Shown here one piece after another: positions 16,856 through 24,863 of a stretch of DNA of 64,000 nt. This DNA is from CAG-791 sp000431495 (GTDB lineage: Bacteria > Bacillota > Clostridia > Lachnospirales > Lachnospiraceae), in the NCBI GenBank assembly GCA_052117605.1, contig JBQKIT010000013.1; one strand, given 5' to 3'. The notes below the pieces were generated by a model. That model was not told the DNA's origin and did no database searches. It saw only the letters and a program-made list of their open reading frames with translations. Within the stretch, counting starts at the first letter, position 1. Each line of letters starts with the position of its first letter. A program made the position numbers and the translations under genes.

Positions 16856-17860
16856 TCAGCTTTCGGAGATCTGCTCCCTCGGTTTCTTTTCCGGCTTCGT
16901 CGAAAAGCCATGCTCTTCATCCAGGAAACGTTCCACAAGAAAGCGCGGGCGATGCTTCGTTTCCATATAGATCTTCCCGATGTACTCGCCAATGACGCCA
17001 AGCGACAGAAGAATCAGTCCGCCGATGGCCCAGACCGAAATATTCAGGAAGGTCCAGCCCGCCACCGTTGCTCCCATGGCATGACGAATCAGTGAATATA
17101 CGAGAATCGCCAGGCTGAAAAGAAAGACAACCACACCAAGCGTCGTGATCATCCGGATTGGTTCAATGGAAAGCGATGTGATGCCATCCATGGCAAAGGA
17201 TACCATCTTCTTCAGAGGATATTTACTCTCCCCCGCAAAGCGCTCTGCCCGTTCATAATAGACAACATCGCTCGGATATCCGACAAGAGGAACCATTCCG
17301 CGAAGGAACAGATTGACTTCGCCGAACTCCGCCAGTCCATCCAGTGCACGTTTGCTCATCAGGCGATAGTCCGCATGATTGTAAACAATCTTCGCGCCGA
17401 ACCGGTCCATGATCTTATAGAAGCCTTCCGCCGTGGTTCTCTTAAACCAGGTGTCGGTCACCCGGGCGCTGCGCACGCCGTAGACGATATCACAGCCCTC
17501 ATAGTACTTGTCAATCATGGCATCACAGGCTTCAATGTCGTCCTGAAGATCTGCATCCATGGAAATTGCCATGTCCGCATATTGCCTCACGGTCATCAGC
17601 CCCGCAAGAAGTGCATTCTGATGTCCGCGGTTTCTGGAAAGATTGATACCGGAAAACAGCGGGTCCTCTTCATGAAGTCTCTCGATGATGGACCAGGTTT
17701 GATCCCTGGAGCCATCGTTGACAAAGCAGACCCGGCTCTTCCGGCTGATTTTCCCCTCTTCCATCAGCTTCGTCATCTTGACCTTCAGTCTCTTCGAGGT
17801 TTCCGGCAGTACCTCTTCTTCGTTATAGCACGGAATTACGTAGTACAGAGTGTCAGCCAT
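16856..17860 (-). CDS. Family 2 glycosyltransferase, polyisoprenyl-phosphate (GtrB/DpmA type)
   Basis: 334 aa from the start MADTLYYVIPCYNEEEVLP; an extra 31-residue in-frame extension overlaps gtrA and is unlikely. The GT2 catalytic motifs are CYNEEE, FVNDGSRDQTW and the metal-binding SMDADLQDD. The C-terminus has two hydrophobic helices (about 235-260 and 270-295), the layout of GtrB-like enzymes that load a sugar onto bactoprenyl phosphate at the cytoplasmic face. It overlaps the GtrA-family gene by 8 bp, so the two very likely act together: synthesis of the lipid-linked sugar and its flipping. The sugar cannot be read from sequence. Confidence 0.88.
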   Translation of the reverse strand: MADTLYYVIPCYNEEEVLPETSKRLKVKMTKLMEEGKISRKSRVCFVNDGSRDQTWSIIERLHEEDPLFSGINLSRNRGHQNALLAGLMTVRQYADMAISMDADLQDDIEACDAMIDKYYEGCDIVYGVRSARVTDTWFKRTTAEGFYKIMDRFGAKIVYNHADYRLMSKRALDGLAEFGEVNLFLRGMVPLVGYPSDVVYYERAERFAGESKYPLKKMVSFAMDGITSLSIEPIRMITTLGVVVFLFSLAILVYSLIRHAMGATVAGWTFLNISVWAIGGLILLSLGVIGEYIGKIYMETKHRPRFLVERFLDEEHGFSTKPEKKPREQISES

Positions 17861-18317
17861 TTTCCGAATGGTCCTCCAGGCATATTTTCCTGCTGATAAA
17901 ATTGTAAACCATGACAACGCCGGTCGCGAAGCACTTGAACAGTGTTTCCGCAAGTCCGGTCCCCATCGTATTGTGAAGCCAGGTCCACTTCACATAAACC
18001 AGATCCATTCCAAGATACAGCACAATCTCATTGATGATCAGACCGATGACACTCAGAATAAAGAAGATGACAAATTCCCTCTTCTTCGACATATCATCCC
18101 GGCGCCTGAAAACATATTTAAAGCTCAGGATGTAGTTCACCACCATGGAAATGATGAAGCTGAAAAACTGGGAAACAAGATAATACCAGCTGCAGTGCTG
18201 GTCAAAGCCTGTCGCCCGGAACACCACATTGAGAACCGTATATACGCCAAAATCAATAAAAAAACAGATTACACCTACCACGCCGAACTTGGCGATCTGT
18301 GCCATTAATTTCTTCAT
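17853..18317 (-). CDS. GtrA-family four-helix membrane protein
   Basis: 154 aa with four predicted membrane helices: FGVVGVICFFIDFGVYTVLN, the segment around YYLVSQFFSFIISMVVNYILSF, FVIFFILSVIGLIINEIVLYL and a last one near FATGVVMVYNFISRK. The motif VNYILSFKYVF in the middle is typical of GtrA proteins, proposed flippases or partners for undecaprenyl-phosphate-linked sugars in teichoic-acid and O-antigen glycosylation. It overlaps cinA by 4 bp upstream and the glycosyltransferase by 8 bp downstream. Confidence 0.88.
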   Translation of the reverse strand: MKKLMAQIAKFGVVGVICFFIDFGVYTVLNVVFRATGFDQHCSWYYLVSQFFSFIISMVVNYILSFKYVFRRRDDMSKKREFVIFFILSVIGLIINEIVLYLGMDLVYVKWTWLHNTMGTGLAETLFKCFATGVVMVYNFISRKICLEDHSENG

Positions 18318-18829
18318 AACTTCAAATCCTTACTCCGTTCTCCGGAATTTGTCAGCTTCCCGATCACCAGCTTCATTGCCTCGGTGCAGGCATGCTCCCG
18401 GATCTCGTTCCGGGTTCCTTCCAGCAGATACTTCCTGCCGACAGCCTTCCCGTCAATGCACACTCCAATATATACCAGGCCCACCGGCTTCCCTTCCGAA
18501 GCCTCCGGTCCGGCGTTTCCCGTAATCGAAACCGCAACATCCGTTCCGGTCTCCCTGGCAGCTCCTGCCGCCATAAGCTTTGCGGTTTTCTTCGAAACAG
18601 CGCCGTTCTCCCGAAGAATTTTCCGCGGAACTCCCAGCATCTTATGCTTCTCTTCCGTTGCATAGGTCACAAAACCGCCCGCGTAAACCGAAGAAACTCC
18701 GGGGACTGATGTAATTTTCGCCGCCAGCATTCCGCCGGTGCAGGACTCTGCCGAAGCGATGGTCATATTCTTCTGCTCCAGAAGATGAACCAGCTGCTCC
18801 TGCAGCTCCGTTTCTTCTCTCTCCGCCAT
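18314..18829 (-). CDS. CinA C-terminal domain protein (NMN amidohydrolase, PncC-like)
   Basis: 171 aa, a stand-alone C-terminal CinA domain without the N-terminal MoCF-like part. Family motifs: TIASAESCTGGMLAAKITSVPGVSSVYAGGFVTYA, then GAVSKKTAKLMAAGA and VAVSITGNAGPEASEGKPVGLVYIGV. The catalytic Ser in SAESCTGG is present. The activity known for this domain is deamidation of nicotinamide mononucleotide in pyridine-nucleotide recycling. It sits between pgsA and gtrA; in many Firmicutes pgsA-cinA-recA is the order, but here recA is 12 kb away. Confidence 0.9.
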   Translation of the reverse strand: MAEREETELQEQLVHLLEQKNMTIASAESCTGGMLAAKITSVPGVSSVYAGGFVTYATEEKHKMLGVPRKILRENGAVSKKTAKLMAAGAARETGTDVAVSITGNAGPEASEGKPVGLVYIGVCIDGKAVGRKYLLEGTRNEIREHACTEAMKLVIGKLTNSGERSKDLKL

Positions 18830-18855
18830 TTTTCACCGCAGCCTTTCCGCAGTCT

Positions 18856-19392
18856 TCAGTCAACATCCTTCAGGACGTCTTTATTCTTTGCAATGTAATC
18901 CACCAGGGAAACGATTGTGAGAATCGTGGCAATCCACATGATGATATCCGTCAGAATCCGTAGAGCCGGAATGTTCGCGATCATCAGAATGACCATAATC
19001 ATCTGGAAGGTTGTCTTGAACTTGCCCCAGTAGCTGGCCGCAATCACGGTTCCCTTCTCAGCCGCGATCAGACGGAAGCCCGAAATGGTGAACTCTCTTG
19101 CCACAATGATGCAGACCACCCATGCCGGAATCCGGTTCAATGCAATCAGACAGATCATTCCGGAGCAGACAAGGAGCTTGTCCGCCAGAGGATCCATAAA
19201 CTTTCCGAAATTCGTCACCAGATTGTACTTGCGTGCAATCTTTCCATCCGCAAGATCCGTAAGACTTGCAGCCACGAAAATGATCAGCGCGATCCAGTCG
19301 CTTGCAACTCCAAAGGGCTGTGCCAGCAGAACTGCAACAAAAAACGGAACCATAATCATTCGCAGCATTGTCAGTTTATTCGGCAGATTCAT
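18856..19392 (-). CDS. pgsA: CDP-diacylglycerol-glycerol-3-phosphate 3-phosphatidyltransferase
   Basis: 178 aa, normal for PgsA. Starts MNLPNKLTMLRMIMVPFFV and has the CDP-alcohol phosphotransferase signature LADGKIARKYN...GKFMDPLADK, with its conserved Asp residues (DGxxAR...GxxxDxxxD). About five hydrophobic segments make it an integral membrane enzyme. It makes phosphatidylglycerophosphate, the precursor of PG and cardiolipin. It overlaps the rimO end by 17 bp and precedes cinA. Confidence 0.96.
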   Translation of the reverse strand: MNLPNKLTMLRMIMVPFFVAVLLAQPFGVASDWIALIIFVAASLTDLADGKIARKYNLVTNFGKFMDPLADKLLVCSGMICLIALNRIPAWVVCIIVAREFTISGFRLIAAEKGTVIAASYWGKFKTTFQMIMVILMIANIPALRILTDIIMWIATILTIVSLVDYIAKNKDVLKDVD

Positions 19393-20734
19393 CGATAATC
19401 TCTCCTGTCAGATCATAATCCTGCGAGCCGGTGACGCGCACGCGCACAAAGGTGCCGCTCATCAGATCCCGCGCAGTTTCCACAAAAATATTGCTGTCCA
19501 CGTCCGGCGCATCCATATAGGTTCTTCCGACGTAAACATAGCCGTTTCCAGTCAGCTCATCCGCAAGCCGTCCCTCAATCAGAACGTCCAGCTCTCTTCC
19601 AGCCTGGGCCTCCTCATTCCGGAAGGCAATCTCCTGCTGTGTCAGCATCAGCTCCTTCTGGCGGCGTTTCTTCGTGGAGGGATGTACCTGCTGATCAAAT
19701 TTCGCAGCCGGCGTTCCCTCTTCTCTGGAGTAGGTATAAACGCCCAGACGGTCAAACCGCATATTCCGGACAAAATCAAGGAGCTCCCTGTGATCCTCTT
19801 CGGTCTCCCCGGGGAAACCGGTGATCAGCGTTGTGCGAAGGCAGATTCCGGGCACTCTTTCCCGAAGCTTCTGAACCGTCTCCTCCAGCTCCTTCCGGTT
19901 CGTCCGCCGGCCCATTTTCTTCAGGATCCGGTCAGATGCATGCTGAATCGGCATATCCAGATAAGGCACGATTTTCCCGCCCTCCGCGAGTACATCGATC
20001 AGCTCATCGGTGATTTCCTCCGGATAGCAGTACAGCACGCGGATCCAACGAATGCCATTCACAAGGCACAGCCTGCGCAGAAGCTCCGGCAGCATTTTCT
20101 TCCCGTAAAGATCCACGCCGTACAAAGTGGTCTCCTGTGCAACCAGAATCAGCTCTTTGGCTCCCTGAGCCGCAAGTCCTCTCGCATCCTCAAGAATCTG
20201 CTCCATCGGAACGCTGCGGTAATGTCCGCGAATCGACGGAATTGCGCAATAGGTGCAGCACTTGTTGCAGCCCTCTGCAATTTTCAGATAGCCGACAAAG
20301 CTTCCGAAGGTCAGAACCTGTCTTGCCGCAGACGGAACAAGATCCGGGTTCTCGATCACTGCCTTCTCCGGCTTCTCTCCTTCCGAAAGCTTCCGGAGGA
20401 CCTCCCCGATGGAATCCTCTGCTGTCGTTCCAAGGACCGCATCCACCTCCGGGATCAGCTTCAGAATTTCGTCCTGATAGCGCTGGGCAAGACAGCCGGT
20501 CACAATCAGATATTTCAGTCTCCCGGTTTTCTTCAGCTGCGCAACCGAAAGGATTTCGTCAATGCTCTCCTGCTTCGCAGAATCAATGAAGGCGCAGGTA
20601 TTCACCACTGCTGCCTCCGCTGCGGCCTCATCTTCCGTAAACGAACAAATGCCGCCATCCTCAAGAATGCCGGCCATTTTTCGTGTGTCTACTGTATTCT
20701 TATCGCATCCAAGCGATACAAAAAGTGTCTTCAC
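19376..20734 (-). CDS. rimO: Ribosomal protein S12 methylthiotransferase RimO
   Basis: 452 aa with the three MTTase domains. The N-terminal UPF0004 domain has MKTLFVSLGCDKNTVDT, VVNTCAFIDSAKQESID and VTGCLAQRY, with three cluster Cys. The radical-SAM core has AEGCNKCCTYCAIP, with the CxxxCxxC site. The C-terminal TRAM domain (about 380-445) has the G-YVYVGRTYMDAPDVDS stretch, specific for RimO over MiaB. It adds a methylthio group to the conserved Asp of S12. It is followed by pgsA with overlap. Confidence 0.96.
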   Translation of the reverse strand: MKTLFVSLGCDKNTVDTRKMAGILEDGGICSFTEDEAAAEAAVVNTCAFIDSAKQESIDEILSVAQLKKTGRLKYLIVTGCLAQRYQDEILKLIPEVDAVLGTTAEDSIGEVLRKLSEGEKPEKAVIENPDLVPSAARQVLTFGSFVGYLKIAEGCNKCCTYCAIPSIRGHYRSVPMEQILEDARGLAAQGAKELILVAQETTLYGVDLYGKKMLPELLRRLCLVNGIRWIRVLYCYPEEITDELIDVLAEGGKIVPYLDMPIQHASDRILKKMGRRTNRKELEETVQKLRERVPGICLRTTLITGFPGETEEDHRELLDFVRNMRFDRLGVYTYSREEGTPAAKFDQQVHPSTKKRRQKELMLTQQEIAFRNEEAQAGRELDVLIEGRLADELTGNGYVYVGRTYMDAPDVDSNIFVETARDLMSGTFVRVRVTGSQDYDLTGEIIDESAE

Positions 20735-20737
20735 AGA

Positions 20738-21124
20738 TCAGTTCTCTTCGTCTTCCTCAGTTACATCCTGCTCCTCTGCTGCCTCGCCGAGAACATTGGC
20801 CTCACTCTCACGGAGAGCTTCCTCGGTCAGGCTGTTCTCCAGCGCTCTTGCTGCCGCGCGGTCTGCCTCTTCATAGCTGAGAACCTCTTCCTCATCCTGC
20901 GGAAGAATCTTGAGCTGCTCCTGCTCCAGCTCCTCTACTGCGATGGAAAGCGGCTTCTTTCCTGCAACATCATCAATCATGGGCGCATCACCGTCCACAA
21001 TCTGTCTGGCTCTCTTTGCGGTTGCCATAACGATGGAATAGCGGCTGTTGATTACGGGAGTTTCGCCCTCTTCCACGCCCTTGTTTACCACATTCATAAG
21101 GTCTACATAAGAAGGATGAATCAT
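20738..21124 (-). CDS. rpoZ: RNA polymerase omega subunit, with long acidic tail
   Basis: 128 aa from MIHPSYVDLMNVVN; an upstream in-frame Met exists, but the AAGGA at correct distance favours this start. The omega signature is VINSRYSIVMATAKRARQIVDG, followed by KPLSIAVEELEQ. The C-terminal half (about 65-128) is unusually acidic and Glu-rich. Omega helps assemble beta' into RNA polymerase. It normally sits next to gmk, as here, supporting the assignment despite the odd tail. Confidence 0.92.
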   Translation of the reverse strand: MIHPSYVDLMNVVNKGVEEGETPVINSRYSIVMATAKRARQIVDGDAPMIDDVAGKKPLSIAVEELEQEQLKILPQDEEEVLSYEEADRAAARALENSLTEEALRESEANVLGEAAEEQDVTEEDEEN

Positions 21125-21191
21125 ATAAGTGAATTCCTTTCCAGGCTGTCTTTGCAGCCAAAATCCATTCTGCACTTTTAATCAAAACATT

Positions 21192-21220
21192 AGTATACCA
21201 TCACTTGTCATCTGTCGCCA
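21192..21220 (-). promoter_or_regulatory. Probable promoter for rpoZ-rimO-pgsA
   Basis: On the minus strand TGGCGA (plus 21215-21220), 17-bp spacer and TATACT (plus 21192-21197). The -10 is good and the -35 weak. It lies in the 112-bp gap between gmk and rpoZ, about 65 bases ahead of the rpoZ ATG. Confidence 0.4.
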
Positions 21221-21236
21221 GACCCTGACCGTTTTT

Positions 21237-21875
21237 TCAGCCTCTTCCGGACCGGGAAAGCTTTGTCAGCTCCTCTGTAAGCTCCGCAATCCTCTCTGCC
21301 TGCCTTCTCGGAGCATTCTTCGCCTCCTGAATGGTTCTGTGAACCAGCTCGACAGCCGCCTCCAGCTCATCATTGACGATCAGATAATCGTACCAGGCCA
21401 TTTCTCCCGCTTCCTCGGATGCCCGCTGCATTCTTTCGCGAATAACCTCTTCGGTCTCCGTTCCGCGTCCCATCAGCCGGTGCCAAAGCTCCTCCGCAGA
21501 GGGCGGAGTCACGAACAAAAAGATGGCATCCGGACATTTTTCCTTGATCTGGCGTGCTCCCTGCACCTCGATCTCCAGAATAACATCCTTTCCCGCCGCG
21601 ATCGCCTCCTCTACGTATTTCCTAGGTGTTCCGTAGCAGTGATCCACATACCCCGCATGCTCAAGAAGGCCATCCTCCTTCACCATCCGGTCAAACTGCT
21701 GCTGTGTCAGAAAATGATAATCCACTCCGTCCTTTTCCCCGGGTCTTGGACTTCGTGTGGTCACGGATACAGAAAGTGCGTACTCCGGATGCTTCTTCAG
21801 AAGCTCTCTCATAATCGTCCCCTTCCCTGCTCCGGAAAAACCGGAAATCACGGTCAGGCTTCCCTTTTGTCTCAT
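21237..21875 (-). CDS. gmk: Guanylate kinase
   Basis: 212 aa starting MRQKGSLTVISGFSGAGKGTI, after an AGGAGGAGAG Shine-Dalgarno; the longer in-frame form is rejected. Walker A is GFSGAGKGT, the GMP-binding segment SVSVTTRSPRPGEKDGVDYHF is intact, and ILEIEVQGARQIKEK completes the family pattern. It phosphorylates GMP to GDP and is essential for GTP supply and (p)ppGpp balance. It lies between yicC and rpoZ. The remA (DUF370) gene often found between yicC and gmk is absent. Confidence 0.97.
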   Translation of the reverse strand: MRQKGSLTVISGFSGAGKGTIMRELLKKHPEYALSVSVTTRSPRPGEKDGVDYHFLTQQQFDRMVKEDGLLEHAGYVDHCYGTPRKYVEEAIAAGKDVILEIEVQGARQIKEKCPDAIFLFVTPPSAEELWHRLMGRGTETEEVIRERMQRASEEAGEMAWYDYLIVNDELEAAVELVHRTIQEAKNAPRRQAERIAELTEELTKLSRSGRG

Positions 21876-21924
21876 AATCTCTCCTCCTGCATTCGCAAAA
21901 TTCTGTCCCTGTCCGCAGGGCATT

Positions 21925-22806
21925 CTATTCCAGATTCTGAATCTGTTCACGAATCTTCTCAATCTCCGTCTTCAGGCCAATGGCAATGTCAGCCGATTCC
22001 GCATTGTCTGTCTTGGAGAGGATCGTATTTGCCTCACGATTCAGCTCCTGTGCAAGAAAATCAAGCTTTCGTCCCACGCTCTCATCATTCTTGCGAAGCT
22101 CTGCGCGCACCGCGCGGATGTGACTTTCCAGCCGCACCATTTCCTCGTCCACACAGATCTTATCGGAATAGAGAGCCGCTTCCTGCAGAATTCTCGTCTC
22201 TTCGATCTGAGTGTCCTGAAGAATTTCCTTCATTCTCGCATAAAGACCGGCCCGGTATTTCTCCAGAATGACCGGCGCATTTGCGCGGATCTTCTCCACG
22301 CCCTCCTGAAGACCGTCCAGCTTCCGGAGAAGATCTTCCGTAATAAAAGCACCCTCTCTGGCTCTTGCTTCCGAAAACTGCTCCGCTGCCTTCTGTACAC
22401 TGGCAAAAAGCGGCAGCGGAAGCTCCTCATTTACTTCATCTGCTGTTTCCAGAACAAGGACCTCCGGATACTGTGAAAGCCGCTCTGCCGACAGATTCAC
22501 CGGAAGGCCGTAATCCTCCGAAATGGAACGGATGTTCTGCAGATACTCTCCTGCCAGAGTCCGGTTATAACGTACCTTTGTTCCCTGATCCTCCAGATTC
22601 TCACAGCTGATATACACATCCACCTTACCGCGATGGATGGTTTTCTTCAGCTCCTCACGAATCTTCGCCTCGAAGGGATTCATCTGTCTGGGCAGCCGGA
22701 TGTTCAGATCCAGATAACGATTGTTGACGGATTTGATTTCCGTCGTAAACTTTCTTCCCTCTGCGGACACCTCAGCGCGCCCGTATCCTGTCATGCTGTT
22801 TGCCAT
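21925..22806 (-). CDS. yicC: YicC family endoribonuclease/stress protein
   Basis: 293 aa from MANSMTGYGRAEVSAEGRKF, the canonical YicC N-terminus (MTGYGR). It continues with TEIKSVNNRYLDLNIRLP and ends with the conserved LDFLAQELNREANTILSKTDNAE and VIELKTEIEKIREQIQN-like tail. YicC proteins have been described as RNases involved in sRNA turnover and in growth after stress. The long helical middle is typical. It is the first gene of the yicC-gmk transcription unit and has a good promoter. The start was shortened from an upstream non-conserved extension. Confidence 0.92.
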   Translation of the reverse strand: MANSMTGYGRAEVSAEGRKFTTEIKSVNNRYLDLNIRLPRQMNPFEAKIREELKKTIHRGKVDVYISCENLEDQGTKVRYNRTLAGEYLQNIRSISEDYGLPVNLSAERLSQYPEVLVLETADEVNEELPLPLFASVQKAAEQFSEARAREGAFITEDLLRKLDGLQEGVEKIRANAPVILEKYRAGLYARMKEILQDTQIEETRILQEAALYSDKICVDEEMVRLESHIRAVRAELRKNDESVGRKLDFLAQELNREANTILSKTDNAESADIAIGLKTEIEKIREQIQNLE

Positions 22807-22867
22807 ATATCCCCCTGTATCAAATCTGCACCCCCGCAACAGGCATTTTCCATCGCGGTTTGTCTAA

Positions 22868-22896
22868 ATTATATTCACAGCCTCCAATTACAGCAA
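22868..22896 (-). promoter_or_regulatory. Promoter for yicC-gmk
   Basis: On the minus strand TTGCTG (plus 22891-22896), 17-bp spacer and a perfect TATAAT (plus 22868-22873). It lies back to back with the rqcH promoter; the -10 elements are about 45 bp apart. Confidence 0.7.
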
Positions 22897-22914
22897 GGGC
22901 AAGATGACCGGACA

Positions 22915-22946
22915 TGTTATAATAGATGCTGCTGCGCAGCGCAGCA
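22915..22946 (+). promoter_or_regulatory. Extended -10 promoter for rqcH and start-proximal hairpin
   Basis: TGTTATAAT at 22915-22923 is an extended -10 (TGnTATAAT); no good -35 is seen at 17 bp, consistent with an extended -10 promoter. Immediately after the likely start, TGCTGCG (22930-22936) pairs with CGCAGCA (22940-22946), giving a 5'-end stem-loop on the rqcH mRNA. Confidence 0.6.
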
Positions 22947-23011
22947 TGATTATGAGTTGATTTTACGGATCCTGTTTTGATTTTACCGATCCCGGATAGA
23001 AAGGTTTTCCC

Positions 23012-24811
23012 ATGGCTTTTGATGGATTTACCACACGGGCTCTGCAAAAGGAGCTCTCTGAAAAACTTACCGGTGCGCGAATCTACCGCATCGTTCAGTC
23101 GGAGGCAGACGAGCTGCTGCTTACGCTCCGCCCGGAGGCATCCCGCGGCGGCGGACAGGTGCGGCTTCTGTTATGTGCCGATGCAACGCTTCCTCTGGTC
23201 TACCTGACCAGCCAGAACAAGCCCGCGCCGAATACCGCACCGACCTTCTGCATGCTTCTTCGCAAATACCTGCAGAACGGAAAAATTGTCTCCGTCACCC
23301 AGCCGGGTCTGGAGCGGATTCTTCGTTTTGAAGTTGAACACCTGAATGAAATGGGGGATCTCTGCCGCCACGTTCTTGTCATCGAGCTGATGGGGAAGCA
23401 CAGCAACATCATTCTTCTCGATGATGATGTCATTCTGGATTCCATCAAGCATATTTCCCAGATGGTCAGCTCCGTTCGGGAGGTGCTGCCCGGTCGGCCC
23501 TATTTTGTCCCGGAAACACAGGGAAAGAGCAATCCGTTCGAAGAAACCCACGAACATTTCTTCTCCTTGCTTTCTTCCGAAAGTCTCCCTGCTTCCCGGT
23601 TTCTGATGACACACTACAACGGATTTTCCACTCAGATGTCTGAGGAAACCGTATTCCGGGCAAGGCTTTCGCAGGACCGCAGCGTATCGGAGCTTTCCTC
23701 TGAAGACGGTGAGAAGTTCTGGGAGACGTTTCAGGCGCTTCTGGCAGATACCGCCGCGGGGAATTTCCAGCCGGCCGTTTACTATCATCTCGGCGCAGCG
23801 GATGCCGTTTCAGGAGGCGAGCCCGTAGAGTACTCCCCCCTCCCGCTCTCCATGTACCGGGATCTTCCGGAGAAGCACTATGCCTCCATTTCCGAGCTCA
23901 TCGAGAACTATTACCGGGAGAAAAATGCACTCACAAGAATCCGCCAGAAGTCCGCAGATCTCCGCAAGATCGTGCAGACCATCCTGGAACGGGATCTGCA
24001 CAAATACGATCTGCAGTCCCGTCAGATGAAGGACACGGACAAAAGAGAAAAGTACCGCGTTTACGGAGAGCTTCTCAACACCTACGGCTATAACATCCCG
24101 GCCGGGGCCTCCAGCGCAGAGCTCGATAACTACTACACCGGAGAAAAGCTGATGGTTCCTCTGGATCCGACCAAGACGCCGCTTGAGAATGCGAAGCGTT
24201 ATTTTGACCGCTACACCAAGCTGAAGCGCACACGCGAAGCTCTGGAGACGCTGATGAAGGACGTCAAGGCCGAAATCGATCAGCTGGAGAACATCCGCGA
24301 GGCCCTGAACCTCTCTGTGACAGAGGGGGATCTTGCCCAGATCCGTGCCGAAATGGAGGAATCCGGATTCGTCCGCCGTCACACCGAAAAGGGAAAGGGC
24401 AGCCGGAAGGGGCCTTCCAGAATTCCGGAGGCAAAGCCTCTCCATTTCCGCTCCAGCGATGGATATGACATCTATGTCGGCAAGAATAACCTTCAGAACG
24501 AAGAGCTTACCTTCCATGTGGCAAAGCCGACCGACATCTGGTTCCACGCCAATGACATTGCCGGCTCTCACGTCATTCTGAAAACAGAAGGGACCCCCTT
24601 CGAGCAGGTTCCGGACCGGGCCTTTGAGGAAGCCGCAAGTCTTGCCGCCTACTATTCCAAGGGAAGAGAGGCCGGCCGCGTCGAAGTGGATTATCTGGAA
24701 CGGAAGAACGTAAGGAAGCCTTCCGGCGCCCGTCCCGGCTTTGTCATCTATCACACCAACTATTCCATTCTCGCCGAAGCCGGCAAAAAGGGACTGCAGG
24801 AAATCGAATGA
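23012..24811 (+). CDS. rqcH: Ribosome quality control factor RqcH (NEMF/FbpA family)
   Basis: 599 aa, plus strand, standing alone. NFACT-N spans about 1-200 (MAFDGFTTRALQKELSEKLTGARIYRI, VIELMGKHSNIILLDDD), the HhH and long coiled-coil arms about 200-450, and the NFACT-R domain near the end has PTDIWFHANDIAGSHVIL. RqcH binds split 50S subunits carrying stalled peptidyl-tRNA and adds Ala tails. Earlier annotation as fibronectin-binding protein refers to the same family. Its gene is flanked by its own promoter and a shared terminator, so it is a monocistronic unit. Confidence 0.95.
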   Translation: MAFDGFTTRALQKELSEKLTGARIYRIVQSEADELLLTLRPEASRGGGQVRLLLCADATLPLVYLTSQNKPAPNTAPTFCMLLRKYLQNGKIVSVTQPGLERILRFEVEHLNEMGDLCRHVLVIELMGKHSNIILLDDDVILDSIKHISQMVSSVREVLPGRPYFVPETQGKSNPFEETHEHFFSLLSSESLPASRFLMTHYNGFSTQMSEETVFRARLSQDRSVSELSSEDGEKFWETFQALLADTAAGNFQPAVYYHLGAADAVSGGEPVEYSPLPLSMYRDLPEKHYASISELIENYYREKNALTRIRQKSADLRKIVQTILERDLHKYDLQSRQMKDTDKREKYRVYGELLNTYGYNIPAGASSAELDNYYTGEKLMVPLDPTKTPLENAKRYFDRYTKLKRTREALETLMKDVKAEIDQLENIREALNLSVTEGDLAQIRAEMEESGFVRRHTEKGKGSRKGPSRIPEAKPLHFRSSDGYDIYVGKNNLQNEELTFHVAKPTDIWFHANDIAGSHVILKTEGTPFEQVPDRAFEEAASLAAYYSKGREAGRVEVDYLERKNVRKPSGARPGFVIYHTNYSILAEAGKKGLQEIE

Positions 24812-24833
24812 TTTCCTGCAGTCCCTTCTTTTT
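24788..24833 (+). terminator. Perfect 18-bp bidirectional terminator overlapping the rqcH stop
   Basis: Arms 24788-24805 and 24810-24827 are fully complementary (core GGGACTGCAGGAAATC) with a 4-base loop that includes part of the rqcH stop region. The plus strand continues CTTTTTC, and the minus strand continues with TTTTT-GCC. It can therefore end both rqcH and the convergent flippase transcript. The last seven rqcH codons are inside the stem. Confidence 0.9.
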
Positions 24834-24863
24834 CATGCAGAACCCGTTCCATGCAGCCCCGCT

